64,000 bases of DNA from Microtetraspora sp. NBRC 13810 (lineage in GTDB: Bacteria > Actinomycetota > Actinomycetes > Streptosporangiales > Streptosporangiaceae). Positions 17,790 to 25,725 of the stretch are shown one piece after another. The DNA lies in assembly GCF_030268685.1 (NCBI RefSeq), contig NZ_BSRQ01000004.1, positions 186,001 to 250,000 on the forward strand, written 5' to 3'. Position 1 is the stretch's first letter; every line of letters starts with the position of its first letter. Below the pieces are notes generated by a model that did not search any database, had not been told where the DNA came from, and was given only the letters and a program-made list of their open reading frames with translations. The translations under genes and the position numbers were made by a program.

Positions 17790-19463
17790 ATGCTGGGCAT
17801 GACAGCACAATCGGAACAGACTTCCCCCGCGGGCGCGGACCGGCGCTATGACGTCGTGGTCGTCGGCGGCGGCGCCGCCGGGCTGAGCGGCGCCCTGACT
17901 CTGGCCCGGGCCCGCCGCTCGGTGCTCGTGATCGACGCCGGCCGGCCGCGCAACGCCCCTGCGGGGCACGTCCACAACTACCTGACGCGTGACGGCGTGC
18001 CGCCCGCGCGGCTGCTGGAAGAGGGCCGGGCCGAGGTGGCCGGCTACGGCGGCGAGTTCGTGACCGGCGAGGTCGTCACGGCCGAGCGCCTGGACGCCGG
18101 CGGGTTCCGCGTCGTCCTCGCCGACGGGTCCGCGGTCACGGCGGACCGGCTCCTGGTGACCACCGGCCTGGTGGACGAGCTGCCCGCGGTGCCCGGCGTG
18201 GCCGAGCGCTGGGGGCGGGACGTGCTGCACTGCCCGTACTGCCACGGCTGGGAGGTGCGCGACCAGGCGATCGGCGTCCTCGCCACCGGGCCGAGCTCGG
18301 TGCACCAGGCCGAGCTGTGGCGGCAGTGGAGCAAGGACGTGACCCTTTTCCTGCACACCGCCGCAGAACCGGACGCCGACGCGGCCGAGCGGCTGGCCGC
18401 GCGGGACATCACCGTCGTCCGCGGCGAGGTGACCGGCCTGGAGGTGACCGGCGACCGGCTCACCGGCGTGCGCCTGGCCGGCGGGCGGGTGATCGGCCGC
18501 GAGGCGCTGGTGGTCGCCCCGCGCTTCACCGCGCGGGCCGGCGTCCTCACCGGTCTGGGCCTGGAGACCACCGACCTGTTGAAGGGCGAGCAGGTGGTGG
18601 GCGGTTACATCGCCGTCGATCCGTCCGGCGCGACGCGCGTCCCCGGCGTGTGGGCGGCCGGCAACGTCGCCGACCCGACCGAGCAGGTGATCGGCGCCGC
18701 CGCCGCGGGGCTGCGCGCCGGGGCGGCGATCAACGCCGACCTGATCGACGAGGAGACCCGCCGCGCGGTCGCCGGCCGCCGCGCGCCCTCCTCCGCGCGG
18801 ACGGAACGGGAGGCCGCCGAGCACCCGCTCGGCGACCACCCGCCGATGAGCGGCGAGGAGTTCTGGGACGCCCGTTACGGCGAGAGCGAGCGCATCTGGA
18901 GCGGGAACGCCAACGTCATCCTGGTCCGCGAGGTCTCCGGCATGGCGCCGGGCGACGCCCTGGACCTGGGCTGCGGCGAGGGTGCCGACGCGATCTGGCT
19001 CGCCCGGCGGGGCTGGCGGGTCACCGCCGCCGACATCTCCGGCGTGGCCCTGGACCGCGCGGCCCGGGAGGCGGAGCGGGCGGGGGTCGCCGGCCGCGTC
19101 GACTGGCAGCGGCACGACCTCGGCACGTCGTTCCCCGCCGGGACGTTCGACCTCGTCTCCGCGCACTTCCTGCACTCCATGACCGACATGCCCAGGGAGG
19201 AGATCCTGCGCACCGCCGCCTCGGCCGTCGCGCCGGGCGGGATCCTGCTCGTCGTCGGCCACGCGGGGCCGCCGCCGTGGGAGCACGACCACTCCCACGT
19301 GCGCCTCCCCACCACCGACGAGGTCCTGCGGGAGCTCCGCCTCCCGGAGGGCGGGTGGGAGGTGCTGCTCAGCGAGGAGTACGAGCGGAGCCAGACGGCT
19401 CCCGGCGGACACGCGGTCACCCGTCAGGACAACGTGCTGAAGGTCCGGCGCCTGCCCCTCTGA
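17790..19463 (+). CDS. Thioredoxin reductase-like oxidoreductase fused to a SAM methyltransferase
   Basis: This 557-residue fusion has an N-terminal NAD(P)/FAD reductase at about 18-330, with VVVGGGAAGLSGALTLARA, redox motif CPYCHGWEVRD and a closing GVWAAGNVADP FAD motif. A class I methyltransferase follows from about 345, with MSGEEFWDARYGESERIWSG, ALDLGCGEGADAIWLARRGW and FLHSMTDMP. ATG 17790 and 17799 are both possible starts. The methyltransferase half resembles TehB/thiopurine-type enzymes. Reduction coupled to methyl transfer, for example on a chalcogen, metalloid or thiol compound, is inference. It is divergent from the XRE-cupin regulator. Confidence 0.9.
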   Translation: MLGMTAQSEQTSPAGADRRYDVVVVGGGAAGLSGALTLARARRSVLVIDAGRPRNAPAGHVHNYLTRDGVPPARLLEEGRAEVAGYGGEFVTGEVVTAERLDAGGFRVVLADGSAVTADRLLVTTGLVDELPAVPGVAERWGRDVLHCPYCHGWEVRDQAIGVLATGPSSVHQAELWRQWSKDVTLFLHTAAEPDADAAERLAARDITVVRGEVTGLEVTGDRLTGVRLAGGRVIGREALVVAPRFTARAGVLTGLGLETTDLLKGEQVVGGYIAVDPSGATRVPGVWAAGNVADPTEQVIGAAAAGLRAGAAINADLIDEETRRAVAGRRAPSSARTEREAAEHPLGDHPPMSGEEFWDARYGESERIWSGNANVILVREVSGMAPGDALDLGCGEGADAIWLARRGWRVTAADISGVALDRAAREAERAGVAGRVDWQRHDLGTSFPAGTFDLVSAHFLHSMTDMPREEILRTAASAVAPGGILLVVGHAGPPPWEHDHSHVRLPTTDEVLRELRLPEGGWEVLLSEEYERSQTAPGGHAVTRQDNVLKVRRLPL

Positions 19464-19781
19464 GCACCCCCTGCCCGCCCGTCTCCGGAAGCGGTGCCAC
19501 CGTCGGCGAACCCGCAGACTGCAGCGTGATGGCACCTGGTGGCGGATCTTGACCGCGTTGCGGGATCGAAGAGCTATGGGAACGGGCCGACGCTGCGGAC
19601 ATGGCAGCCATCGCGCGGTTGACCGGTCTGCCGGCCGAGCGGGGCCGTGCAGCCTCGACCCGACCGGCGCTCGCGCCACTCGACAGGATCGCCCCGCGCG
19701 TGCCCGGCCTGGGCGGCTCGATGCGGCTGCCACCCGGCGGCTCGGCCGGAAGATCCCCCTTTTGCGTGCACGGCCAGCAGG
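19464..19781. other. Spacer with degenerate coding traces
   Basis: No complete gene is visible. A plus-strand stretch from about 19558 reads IEELWERADAADMAAIARL, which looks like real protein but has no start, no full domain and no assignable family. It is best treated as decayed sequence at the left edge of the scar region. Confidence 0.4.
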
Positions 19782-19999
19782 GAGGATGGTGACTGCCCAT
19801 ACGGCCATGCAGTAGGGGCACAGCGCGCCGATCACGTACCGGCTCTGGTAGATGAGCCAGTGCACGAACACCACACCGAAAGTGACTCCGGCCTGCAGGC
19901 CGAGCCAAAGCCGGCGCGGCAGCCGCGTGCCAGTCAGCAGGAGGCGCCGATGGCGGAGCCTGCCACGCCCAGCAGCGGGTTGGGGAATCCGAACGGGTG
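19782..19999 (-). pseudogene. Vitamin K epoxide reductase-like fragment (frameshifted)
   Basis: On the minus strand HPFGFPNPLLGVAGSAIGAS runs to a stop at 19934-19936. Another frame then continues RLWLGLQAGVTFGVVFVHWL, IYQSRYVIGALCPYCMAVWA and VTILP. FGFPNPLLG and the ALCPYCM redox motif are hallmarks of bacterial VKOR, a membrane quinone-linked disulfide oxidase that reoxidises DsbA-like proteins. The N-terminal helices, their cysteine pair and the C-terminus are missing and the frame shifts near 19935, so it cannot be functional. Confidence 0.85.
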
Positions 20000-20194
20000 C
20001 GGCTCTTTCTCAGAGAGCCGGGGGCAGGCTATGAGGCGGTATCCGTTCCAGCTCGGGAACTCAATGAGGACGAGCTACACCCGATGGACTTTGATAGCCG
20101 GATCGCCTTCAGTGAACTTTCAGATACCGAGTTCGGGCAGCTTCATGCCGAGACTGTCGCCGTTTCTCCCGACCCAGTAGGTCAGCTCCGATAG
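19997..20194 (+). CDS. Hypothetical 65-residue protein, possibly a fragment
   Basis: The frame starts GTG and reads VRLFLREPGAGYEAVSVPAR, then ELNEDELHPMDFDSRIAFSE. It is an acidic, protein-like composition of lower GC than neighbouring genes. It overlaps the 3' end of the minus-strand frame at 20120-20425, so at most one of the two is likely intact. No family was recognised and no ribosome site is visible. Confidence 0.3.
   Translation: MRLFLREPGAGYEAVSVPARELNEDELHPMDFDSRIAFSELSDTEFGQLHAETVAVSPDPVGQLR
20001..20019. repeat. Small hairpin at the VKOR fragment edge
   Basis: GGCTCT and AGAGCC pair around a 7-base loop, directly beside the end of VKOR similarity. It may be an old terminator or part of the rearrangement junction. 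Confidence 0.35.
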
Positions 20195-20425
20195 CCTCGC
20201 TCCGAGGGTACGCAGTGCCCCGACCACGAGCCTGGCGGCTTCGCCGGTGTCCGGGGAAGCCATCGAGAGGTCACGGGAGAAGTTCGGGCTTCCCTCTGCC
20301 GGCCAGTCCACGTCGTCACCGGTGACCGTCAGTGCAACAAATGCGGCGATCCATTCGTCGCTCGGCGGTATCCACCCCAACTCGGTCAACGCCAGAACCA
20401 CATCCGGCGCGGGTCGGTGGGGCAT
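20120..20425 (-). CDS. Hypothetical 101-residue protein
   Basis: From ATG 20425 the frame reads MPHRPAPDVVLALTELGWIP, then PSDEWIAAFVALTVTGDDVD, and ends GMKLPELGI. Its composition is that of a real soluble protein with no signal peptide or membrane segment. A weak AGGA lies 4 bases upstream of the ATG. The frame stays open further 5', so this may be the C-terminal part of a longer decayed gene. No family was recognised. Bases 20426-20645 hold no further gene I can support. Confidence 0.45.
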   Translation of the reverse strand: MPHRPAPDVVLALTELGWIPPSDEWIAAFVALTVTGDDVDWPAEGSPNFSRDLSMASPDTGEAARLVVGALRTLGARLSELTYWVGRNGDSLGMKLPELGI

Positions 20426-20645
20426 TCGATCCTGAGTAGGTCCTCGGCCAATTGAACGAAGCAGGTGGGTAAGTTCGAGATCGACACCGGCGGCGCCCCC
20501 AGCGATGCGGAAACTCGGACGCCGCACACAGGGTCTTGGTCGCCTCCGGCCGGCCTCGCGCTGCTGGTCACCGATGGACAGCTCCGCCGCCGCGGCACAC
20601 GTGGCACAACGAGCTGGACATCGTCGGCTAGTACTCCAGCGATCT

Positions 20646-21209
20646 TCAGTTGGGGAGGGCTCTGCGGGGGGCCCGGGAGAACTCGACGCTGACAAAGTGA
20701 CCGTCGGTGAAGCCGAGGCGGACGCCATCGCAGTGTGCGAACGGCGTTCCCCACGTGTCGTGCGGAGCATCCGGCAAACACGCTACCAACGCCAGTTCGA
20801 TCGCCCCTCCGTGCCCGATCAACAGCGCCGACCCGCCCTCCGCGACACCAGCCACCGTGTCGGCCCAGATCGCATGGTGGGTCTCGGCCACGGCCGCCGC
20901 GGCACGGCCCTTCCGGATGATGTCCGCGATCTGCTGGTATGGCTCGGTCCAGTCCCACTGTGCATGCCGAGGGATCTCTCCTGATACGTAGCCTGACGGC
21001 ATCTCCATGGTGTCGTCGACGGCGAACCCCATCGCGACGGCGGTCTCGACTGCCCGTGGGGACGAACTGGTGACGACGCGCTCGTAGGGGCCGACTCCAG
21101 AACCGATGAAACGGGCCAGGGCGATGCCGTCAGCCGACAGATGAGATCCCCGGCCGCGCGTCACGCCCTTCTTGGTCAAGCTATGTCGGCGCACGTCTAA
21201 CCAACGCAT
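20646..21209 (-). CDS. Histidine phosphatase family protein
   Basis: The 187-residue protein begins at ATG 21209 (MRWLDVRRHSLTKKG), fixed by AAGGAGGA 6 bases upstream. The RHS motif supplies the catalytic His near residue 9. It is followed by a second substrate-pocket Arg in TSSSPRAVETA and a distal His in LLIGHGGAIELAL, the usual histidine phosphatase (phosphoglycerate mutase-like) set. The short N-terminus suits a cytoplasmic phosphomonoesterase; the substrate is unknown. GC is lower than in most neighbours and it stands alone inside the scar region, so it was probably acquired. Confidence 0.8.
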   Translation of the reverse strand: MRWLDVRRHSLTKKGVTRGRGSHLSADGIALARFIGSGVGPYERVVTSSSPRAVETAVAMGFAVDDTMEMPSGYVSGEIPRHAQWDWTEPYQQIADIIRKGRAAAAVAETHHAIWADTVAGVAEGGSALLIGHGGAIELALVACLPDAPHDTWGTPFAHCDGVRLGFTDGHFVSVEFSRAPRRALPN

Positions 21210-21365
21210 GAGACGTCCTCCTTGACAAGGCGGTGTGGTGGGCGAGTGCAACGAACACGTGCGGCCACCGCGATCATCGACTGTTGTGCTGACGAACGAA
21301 GATCATGCGATGGCTGCAGGCGACAGCGTAACGGCCTCGCGCCGGCAGTTGATGTTCGATGAGCG

Positions 21366-21664
21366 GCGACCTGAAGAAGGGCCGTGGCAGTCGGCGTGCA
21401 GCGCCAGTACACCGGCACTGCCGGGCGGATCGAAAACAGCCAGGTGGGCGTCTTTCCGACCTATGCCACAGCGACCGGGCACGCATTGATCGACCGCGAG
21501 CTGCATCTGCCCCGGACATGGGTAGGCGACCAGGTGCGGCGCGAACGAGCCAAGGTGCCGGCCGAGCGGTGTTTTGCGACCAAGCCCGAACTGGCCGCGC
21601 AGATGATCGGTCGCGCACTGGCCGCGGGAATCTGCGGCTGGGTGACCGGTGATGAGGTCTACGG
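21366..21664 (+). pseudogene. IS701-like transposase remnant
   Basis: The frame from about 21384 reads [20 protein letters not shown], then [17 protein letters not shown] and [17 protein letters not shown], ending WVTGDEVYG. This is the central catalytic part of IS701-family DDE transposases. A short LKKG piece at 21369 belongs to the same protein in another frame. Both ends and both terminal inverted repeats are missing. After 21664 the sequence changes abruptly. Confidence 0.88.
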
Positions 21665-21705
21665 CTCCAGCACCCCGCCGCGCGTAGCGGGCTTTGATGC
21701 ACGCC

Positions 21706-22329
21706 CTAGTCGCCCGCGGACAGGTGCAGGGCGGCCGGGACGGCCTGGAACGCGCCTTCGAGTCGCCGGATCAGCGCCGCGCGGCCGCCCTCGCCGTCGC
21801 GGCGGACCCAGTCGCGGCCGGAGACGCTCCAGGCGGTGGTGGTGAGCTCGGCCAGCACGTGCAGCCGCAGGTCGTCGGGGTCCAGGCCGAGCTTGGCCGC
21901 CAGGCAGGCGACGACCTCGCGCTCGACCCCGGTGCGGTGGTGCTCCACGTACGCGAGCAGGGCGGGGGCGGTCAGCACCAGGCGGCGGGTGGCGAGATAG
22001 CGCTCGTCCCAGCCGGGGCCGAGCGCGGCGGCGGCGCCGGCCAGCGCGTCGCGCAACTCGCCGAGGACGAGACCGGAGAACCGCCGCTCCCGCAACGCGG
22101 CCAGGTAAGCCGACCACAGCTCTGCCTCGGCCTCGATCGCCACGGCCTCCTTGGCGGGGAAGGCGCGGAAGAAGGTGCTCTTGGACACCTCCACCGCGTC
22201 GACCAGCTCGTCCAGCGTGGTCGCCTCGAAACCCTTCTCGCTGAACATCCGCAGCGCCGTGTCGGCCAGGGCCCGCCGGGTGCGCAGCCTCTTGCGCTCG
22301 CGCAGCGGCAGTGAACGGTCCTCGGTCAT
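21706..22329 (-). CDS. TetR family regulator
   Basis: The 207-residue repressor has a helix-turn-helix at about 15-60 ([18 protein letters not shown], then [20 protein letters not shown]). The C-terminal ligand domain resembles MftR-like TetR_C regulators. It is divergent from the MarR-like gene and haloalkane dehalogenase; the 118-base spacer between them should hold the shared control region. The IS701 remnant abuts its 3' end at a 41-base distance. Confidence 0.9.
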   Translation of the reverse strand: MTEDRSLPLRERKRLRTRRALADTALRMFSEKGFEATTLDELVDAVEVSKSTFFRAFPAKEAVAIEAEAELWSAYLAALRERRFSGLVLGELRDALAGAAAALGPGWDERYLATRRLVLTAPALLAYVEHHRTGVEREVVACLAAKLGLDPDDLRLHVLAELTTTAWSVSGRDWVRRDGEGGRAALIRRLEGAFQAVPAALHLSAGD

Positions 22330-22447
22330 GCCCGGGATCCTACCCTCAGCGACCCCCGGTCACGAACAAGACCGAGCACTATTTGCGACTTGTATTCAAA
22401 CGAGACTGAGTGTCATTATGGCCGGGCATCCAGAGAACGGAGATGTC

Positions 22448-22858
22448 ATGACCACCCTCAACCCCCAGATCCTGGGCCGGGCCGAGAACGCCCACCGGGC
22501 CCTGCTGGACCGCACCCTGACCGGCACCGGCCTCAGCTACCACCAGTGGGTCGCCCTCAAGATCACGGCGGCCGGCGGCGCGGGCGACGGGCTCGCCGGG
22601 AAGGTCGCGAACGCCCTGAAGACCGGGGAACCGGCGGCCCGGCAGGCGATCGCCGGTCTCGTCGCCGCGGGCCTGCTGGCGGAGGACGGGCCGGCCGCCC
22701 TCACCCCCGCCGGTCGCGACCTGCACGACCGGCTCACCGCCGCGATCGACGAGACCGTCACCCGCCTGTACAGCGACGTCCCGGCGGGCGACCTGGCCGT
22801 CGCGGGCCGCGTGCTCACCCTCATCACCGCCCGCGCCGACGCGGAACTCGCCCGCTGA
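22448..22858 (+). CDS. MarR-like winged-helix regulator
   Basis: The 136-residue protein has an N-terminal helix pair (PQILGRAENAHRALLDRTL), then a winged-helix domain at about 30-100 (LKTGEPAARQAIAGLVAAGL, then LTPAGRDLHDRL). GGAG precedes the start. It lies 27 bases upstream of the dehalogenase gene in the same direction, so the two are probably cotranscribed. It is shorter and less typical than canonical MarR proteins; the ligand is unknown. Confidence 0.75.
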   Translation: MTTLNPQILGRAENAHRALLDRTLTGTGLSYHQWVALKITAAGGAGDGLAGKVANALKTGEPAARQAIAGLVAAGLLAEDGPAALTPAGRDLHDRLTAAIDETVTRLYSDVPAGDLAVAGRVLTLITARADAELAR

Positions 22859-22885
22859 CGGGCCATCGGAAAGGATGTGAAGAAC

Positions 22886-23749
22886 ATGCCCGGCGTCGAG
22901 GTCCTCGGCTCCCACATGGCCTACACCGAAGCCGGGGTGGGCGGGCCGCCGGTGGTGTTCCTGCACGGCAACCCCACCTCCTCGCACCTGTGGCGGGACG
23001 TCGTCCCGCACGTCGCGGACCGGCGTCGCACCCTGGCCCCGGACCTGATCGGGATGGGCGCCTCCGGCAAACCGGACATCGGCTACCGCTTCGCCGACCA
23101 CGCCCGCTACCTGGACGCCTGGTTCGAGGCGCTGGACCTCGGCGAGGTCGTCCTGGTGGGCCATGACTGGGGCGGCGCACTGGCCATGGATCGGGCGGCC
23201 CGCCATCCCGGGCGGGTGCGCGGCCTGGTCCTGGTCGAGACGTTCCTGCGACCGCAGACCTGGGCGGAACTCGGCCCAGACGTGGCCGACTGGTTCCGCT
23301 CGCTGCGCACCCCCGGGCTCGGCGAGACCCTGGTGCTGGAGCACAACGTGTTCATCGAAGGCGGCGGCCTCACCTCCGAGTTCAGCACCCGCAAGGGCAT
23401 CGCGGAGGAGGATCTCGCCGTCTACCGCGCGCCGTACCCGGACGCCGCCTCCCGGCGCCCGCTGCTCCAGTGGCCGCGGGAGGCCCCCTTCGACGGCGAG
23501 CCCGCCGACGTCGCCGCCCGCTTCGACGCCTACGGCCGGTGGCTCGCCGGCAGCCCCGAGGTGCCCAAGCTGCTGCTCACCGTCGAACCGCAGGTCGGCA
23601 TCGCCTCCCCCGAGGTCGTCGCCTGGGCCGCGGAGACCGTCGCCGACCTGGACATCGAGCCCGTCGGCCCGGCGGGCCACCACGCCCCCGAGGACCAGCC
23701 CGACGCCATCGGCCGGGCGATCGCCCGCTGGCTGGACCGCACCGCCTGA
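22886..23749 (+). CDS. Haloalkane dehalogenase (DhaA/LinB subfamily)
   Basis: This 287-residue alpha/beta hydrolase carries the full dehalogenase signature. HGNPTSSHLWR supplies halide-binding Asn29. VGHDWGGAL supplies nucleophile Asp94 with Trp95. VLVETFLRPQTW supplies the catalytic Glu, placed as in DhaA. AGHHAPED supplies the general-base His. These enzymes hydrolyse carbon-halogen bonds of alkyl halides to alcohols in the cytoplasm. ATG 22886 is preferred over GTG 22877 because AAGGA lies 11 bases upstream. The upstream MarR-like gene and divergent TetR gene suggest inducible expression. Confidence 0.9.
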   Translation: MPGVEVLGSHMAYTEAGVGGPPVVFLHGNPTSSHLWRDVVPHVADRRRTLAPDLIGMGASGKPDIGYRFADHARYLDAWFEALDLGEVVLVGHDWGGALAMDRAARHPGRVRGLVLVETFLRPQTWAELGPDVADWFRSLRTPGLGETLVLEHNVFIEGGGLTSEFSTRKGIAEEDLAVYRAPYPDAASRRPLLQWPREAPFDGEPADVAARFDAYGRWLAGSPEVPKLLLTVEPQVGIASPEVVAWAAETVADLDIEPVGPAGHHAPEDQPDAIGRAIARWLDRTA

Positions 23750-23821
23750 CCGCGCCCACTCCGGCGGGCCGGCCTCGACCGCCCGCACCGCGACGGCATG
23801 CGGCTCGGCAGTGTGCCGGTG

Positions 23822-24187
23822 CTACGGCGTGGCGGGGCGGGCCTGTGCCCGGGCCCTGTTCCGGCCCGGTGAGGCCATGGTGTGGAGGGTGAGGATCTCG
23901 GGCGGATCGGCGAGCCCCGGCCCGCCGGCGGCGATCCAGGCGGCGATGTCCTCGGCGGCGTCCGGCTGGTTGACCAGGCCCAGCCAGACCGGACGGCCAC
24001 CGGCGAGACGCCCGGCCGGGGAGGGGTGGACGATGACGACGTTGGCCTGCTCGCACACGTCCAGGCAGTCGGTGACGCGGACCTCGGCCACCTGCGACAG
24101 GCGGCGGACCTGGTCGTCATGGTCGAACGCGGGTACCTTGCGGACGCTGCCGCAGCAGCAGCCGCGGCAGACGGTGATCCGGTTCAT
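23822..24187 (-). CDS. (2Fe-2S) thioredoxin-like ferredoxin
   Basis: The 121-residue protein starts MNRITVCRGCCCGSVRKVP at ATG 24187. Cysteines at 7, 10, 11 and 12, and a second set in VTDCLDVCEQANVVIV, match the thioredoxin-like [2Fe-2S] ferredoxin family common in actinomycetes. The middle PVWLGLVNQPDAAEDIAAWI also fits. It should carry electrons in the cytoplasm; the partner is unknown. It is convergent with the dehalogenase, with 72 bases between the stops. Confidence 0.85.
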   Translation of the reverse strand: MNRITVCRGCCCGSVRKVPAFDHDDQVRRLSQVAEVRVTDCLDVCEQANVVIVHPSPAGRLAGGRPVWLGLVNQPDAAEDIAAWIAAGGPGLADPPEILTLHTMASPGRNRARAQARPATP

Positions 24188-24511
24188 GAAGCGTGCCTGA
24201 TCCTTTACCGATGCGGTCCACGGGGAGTCGGGGCCCAGGCCGAGACACATGACCTCAAGATCGTCCCACGCCGCCGGACGGCCGCAGTCGGCAGGGTCGA
24301 GGATCTGCCGGCGGTGACGTACCCGTCGTACAGGCCGATCTTCGACTGGCTGTTCCTCACGCCGTTAGCCCGGCCACCCCCGCGCGGGGATGGCCGGGCC
24401 TCGTCGTGTGCCGTGGCGTCCGAGCGCGCGGGGGCCCTCCTGAGCGGGGCATCGAACGCTCTCCGCAGCAGTGGGTCACGAGCATCGGCCCGTGCCTCGG
24501 ACGCGTCTCGC
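24188..24511. other. Intergenic stretch with one hairpin
   Basis: No convincing gene is present. A short minus-strand frame reading YDGYVTAGRS near 24320 has no start site and no family. The hairpin at 24368-24399 is the only clear element. Confidence 0.5.
24368..24399 (-). terminator. Hairpin downstream of the secreted protein gene
   Basis: GCCCGGCCA (24368-24376) pairs with TGGCCGGGC (24391-24399), with extra C/G pairing inside the loop. It lies about 110 bases past the stop of the minus-strand secreted protein gene, so it probably ends that transcript. Confidence 0.6.
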
Positions 24512-25126
24512 CTACCCCCGGTCGCGCTCCTGCATGTACCAGTAAATGTACCGAGCGGCGTCCACATCCCCTGTCATACCCACGTGATCGTCGACAGGGC
24601 GGTCGTACAGATACTTTTGCGAGAGGTCTTCGCCGTTGATTATCCAATACGAGCCGTTGTGCGTGTTCGCCAGGTTGACGAAGCGCGTGAGACTCCTGTC
24701 GCGGCAGTCCCCGGAGGTGACGGGGCTCGTCGCGACCAGGCACCTCTCAGTCCACCTGTTCTTGAGCATCCGTTCAGAACTTCCGGGAACGTTGATCCAG
24801 TGCCATTCCTGGGCTCTCGCCGAGGCGTCGCACGGCACGGAGCGGATCGCGCCGCTGGCGTAGGTGCTCAGGCAGGCATCGGTGGCGTCGTTCCTGAACG
24901 CCCAGTAGATGACGGCGGAGGCGTCGACATCGCCGGCGGCCGTCGCGGGAGTGGCACCGCGCTGCCCGGCTTCCGCCTGGGCGGCAGTGGAGGGCGGCGT
25001 GGTGGCCGCGTGCACCGGCATCGCACCGGTGAGCGCAACGGCCGCCGCCGCCAGGAGCGTGCCGCCTGTGACCTTGAGCTTCGCGGATAGCCGACGGGGT
25101 TTCGCCGCACTGGTCGCGTGTCGCAC
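24512..25126 (-). CDS. Secreted protein with a ricin-like carbohydrate-binding region
   Basis: The 204-residue protein begins at GTG 25126 (VRHATSAAKPRRLSAKLKV), with GAAGGGA upstream, and has a signal peptide ending near PVHAA (about residue 41). The mature part has four cysteines in two pairs (ATDACLST/RSVPCDAS and TERCLVAT/SGDCRDRS) and QEWHWI, which resembles the QxW repeat of ricin-B beta-trefoils. Only part of a trefoil is present. It is probably an exported lectin-like protein without a catalytic domain; the assignment is tentative. Confidence 0.65.
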   Translation of the reverse strand: MRHATSAAKPRRLSAKLKVTGGTLLAAAAVALTGAMPVHAATTPPSTAAQAEAGQRGATPATAAGDVDASAVIYWAFRNDATDACLSTYASGAIRSVPCDASARAQEWHWINVPGSSERMLKNRWTERCLVATSPVTSGDCRDRSLTRFVNLANTHNGSYWIINGEDLSQKYLYDRPVDDHVGMTGDVDAARYIYWYMQERDRG

Positions 25127-25428
25127 CTTCAGATTCCCTTCACCCGATGGACGGTCCACGGCTGGAGCCTGGACCGTGGATACGACACGGCCCAATGCTC
25201 GAAAGTGACATGACCGACGAACAGCCCAGGGCGTTGAAGGGTGAGTCGCCTGCACAGCCGGGTCCGTCCGGGCCGCGTGGCTTCGGGCCGGGGAGGCGTG
25301 TGCCGCTCTCTCCCCAGGGAGCGGCGCGAACGCCTCCGTCCGGCCCGGCGCCCGGCCCCGGCCCGCCGAGGGCGCCGGCGCCGTGCGGCCCGTGCCCGGT
25401 GTCACGGTCCGGCCGGGTGGGCTCGCGG
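25127..25428. other. Spacer between two minus-strand secreted-protein genes
   Basis: No gene is supported. TCCACGG (25155-25161) and CCGTGGA (25174-25180) form a 7-bp dyad 29 bases upstream of the downstream gene's start and may be an operator or hairpin. The rest is GC-rich without recognisable elements. Confidence 0.45.
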
Positions 25429-25725
25429 TCATCCGCAGGCGTAGAAGCCCCGCCGGTAGCCCAGGTCGTAGCCGCGCGCCCACTCGCCGAAGCCGCGGCG
25501 GGTGCGGGCGTCGCGGCGGGTCTCGATGAGGCAGTCCTTGTACCCGTCGCGGTAGCCCTGCCGGAAGCCGAGCTTGCAGTCGCGCTCGCAGGACCTGCTC
25601 TGAGCCGCCGCGCTCTGTGCCGCGGCGTGCCGTGCGGAGTCGCCCGCGGCGGCGCCGGCCGGTACGAGCAGGGTGGCGCCGAGCAGGACCGTGCCGAGGA
25701 TCACCAGTCGTCGCTTGCCGTGCAT
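25429..25725 (-). CDS. Small secreted cysteine protein with Gly-aromatic repeats
   Basis: The 98-residue protein has a signal peptide (MHGKRRLVILGTVLLGATLL, cut near PAGAAAG). The mature part of about 70 residues holds four cysteines (CERDC, KDC, YAC). G-aromatic steps every four residues recur in GFRQGYRDGYKDC and again in GYDLGYRRGFYAC. The spacing suggests a helical hairpin with aromatic ridges, stabilised by disulfides. No family was recognised. It lies upstream of the ricin-like gene in the same direction, 302 bases away. Confidence 0.7.
   Translation of the reverse strand: MHGKRRLVILGTVLLGATLLVPAGAAAGDSARHAAAQSAAAQSRSCERDCKLGFRQGYRDGYKDCLIETRRDARTRRGFGEWARGYDLGYRRGFYACG

Noticed and set aside
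16287-19874. A 1195-codon minus-strand frame crossing several genes
   Set aside because: Only its first 40 codons are protein-like, and those belong to the VKOR fragment. The rest is antisense to MarR and the fusion gene and overlaps the XRE gene in another frame.
20386-20958. Minus-strand frame reading FVQLAEDLLRIECPTD at its end
   Set aside because: The end looks coding, but the frame is antisense and out of phase with the histidine phosphatase and has no domain.
24249-24366. Possible small gene or RNA with a readable YDGYVTAGRS frame
   Set aside because: No start site, no family and no convincing fold; it also fails as a tRNA.
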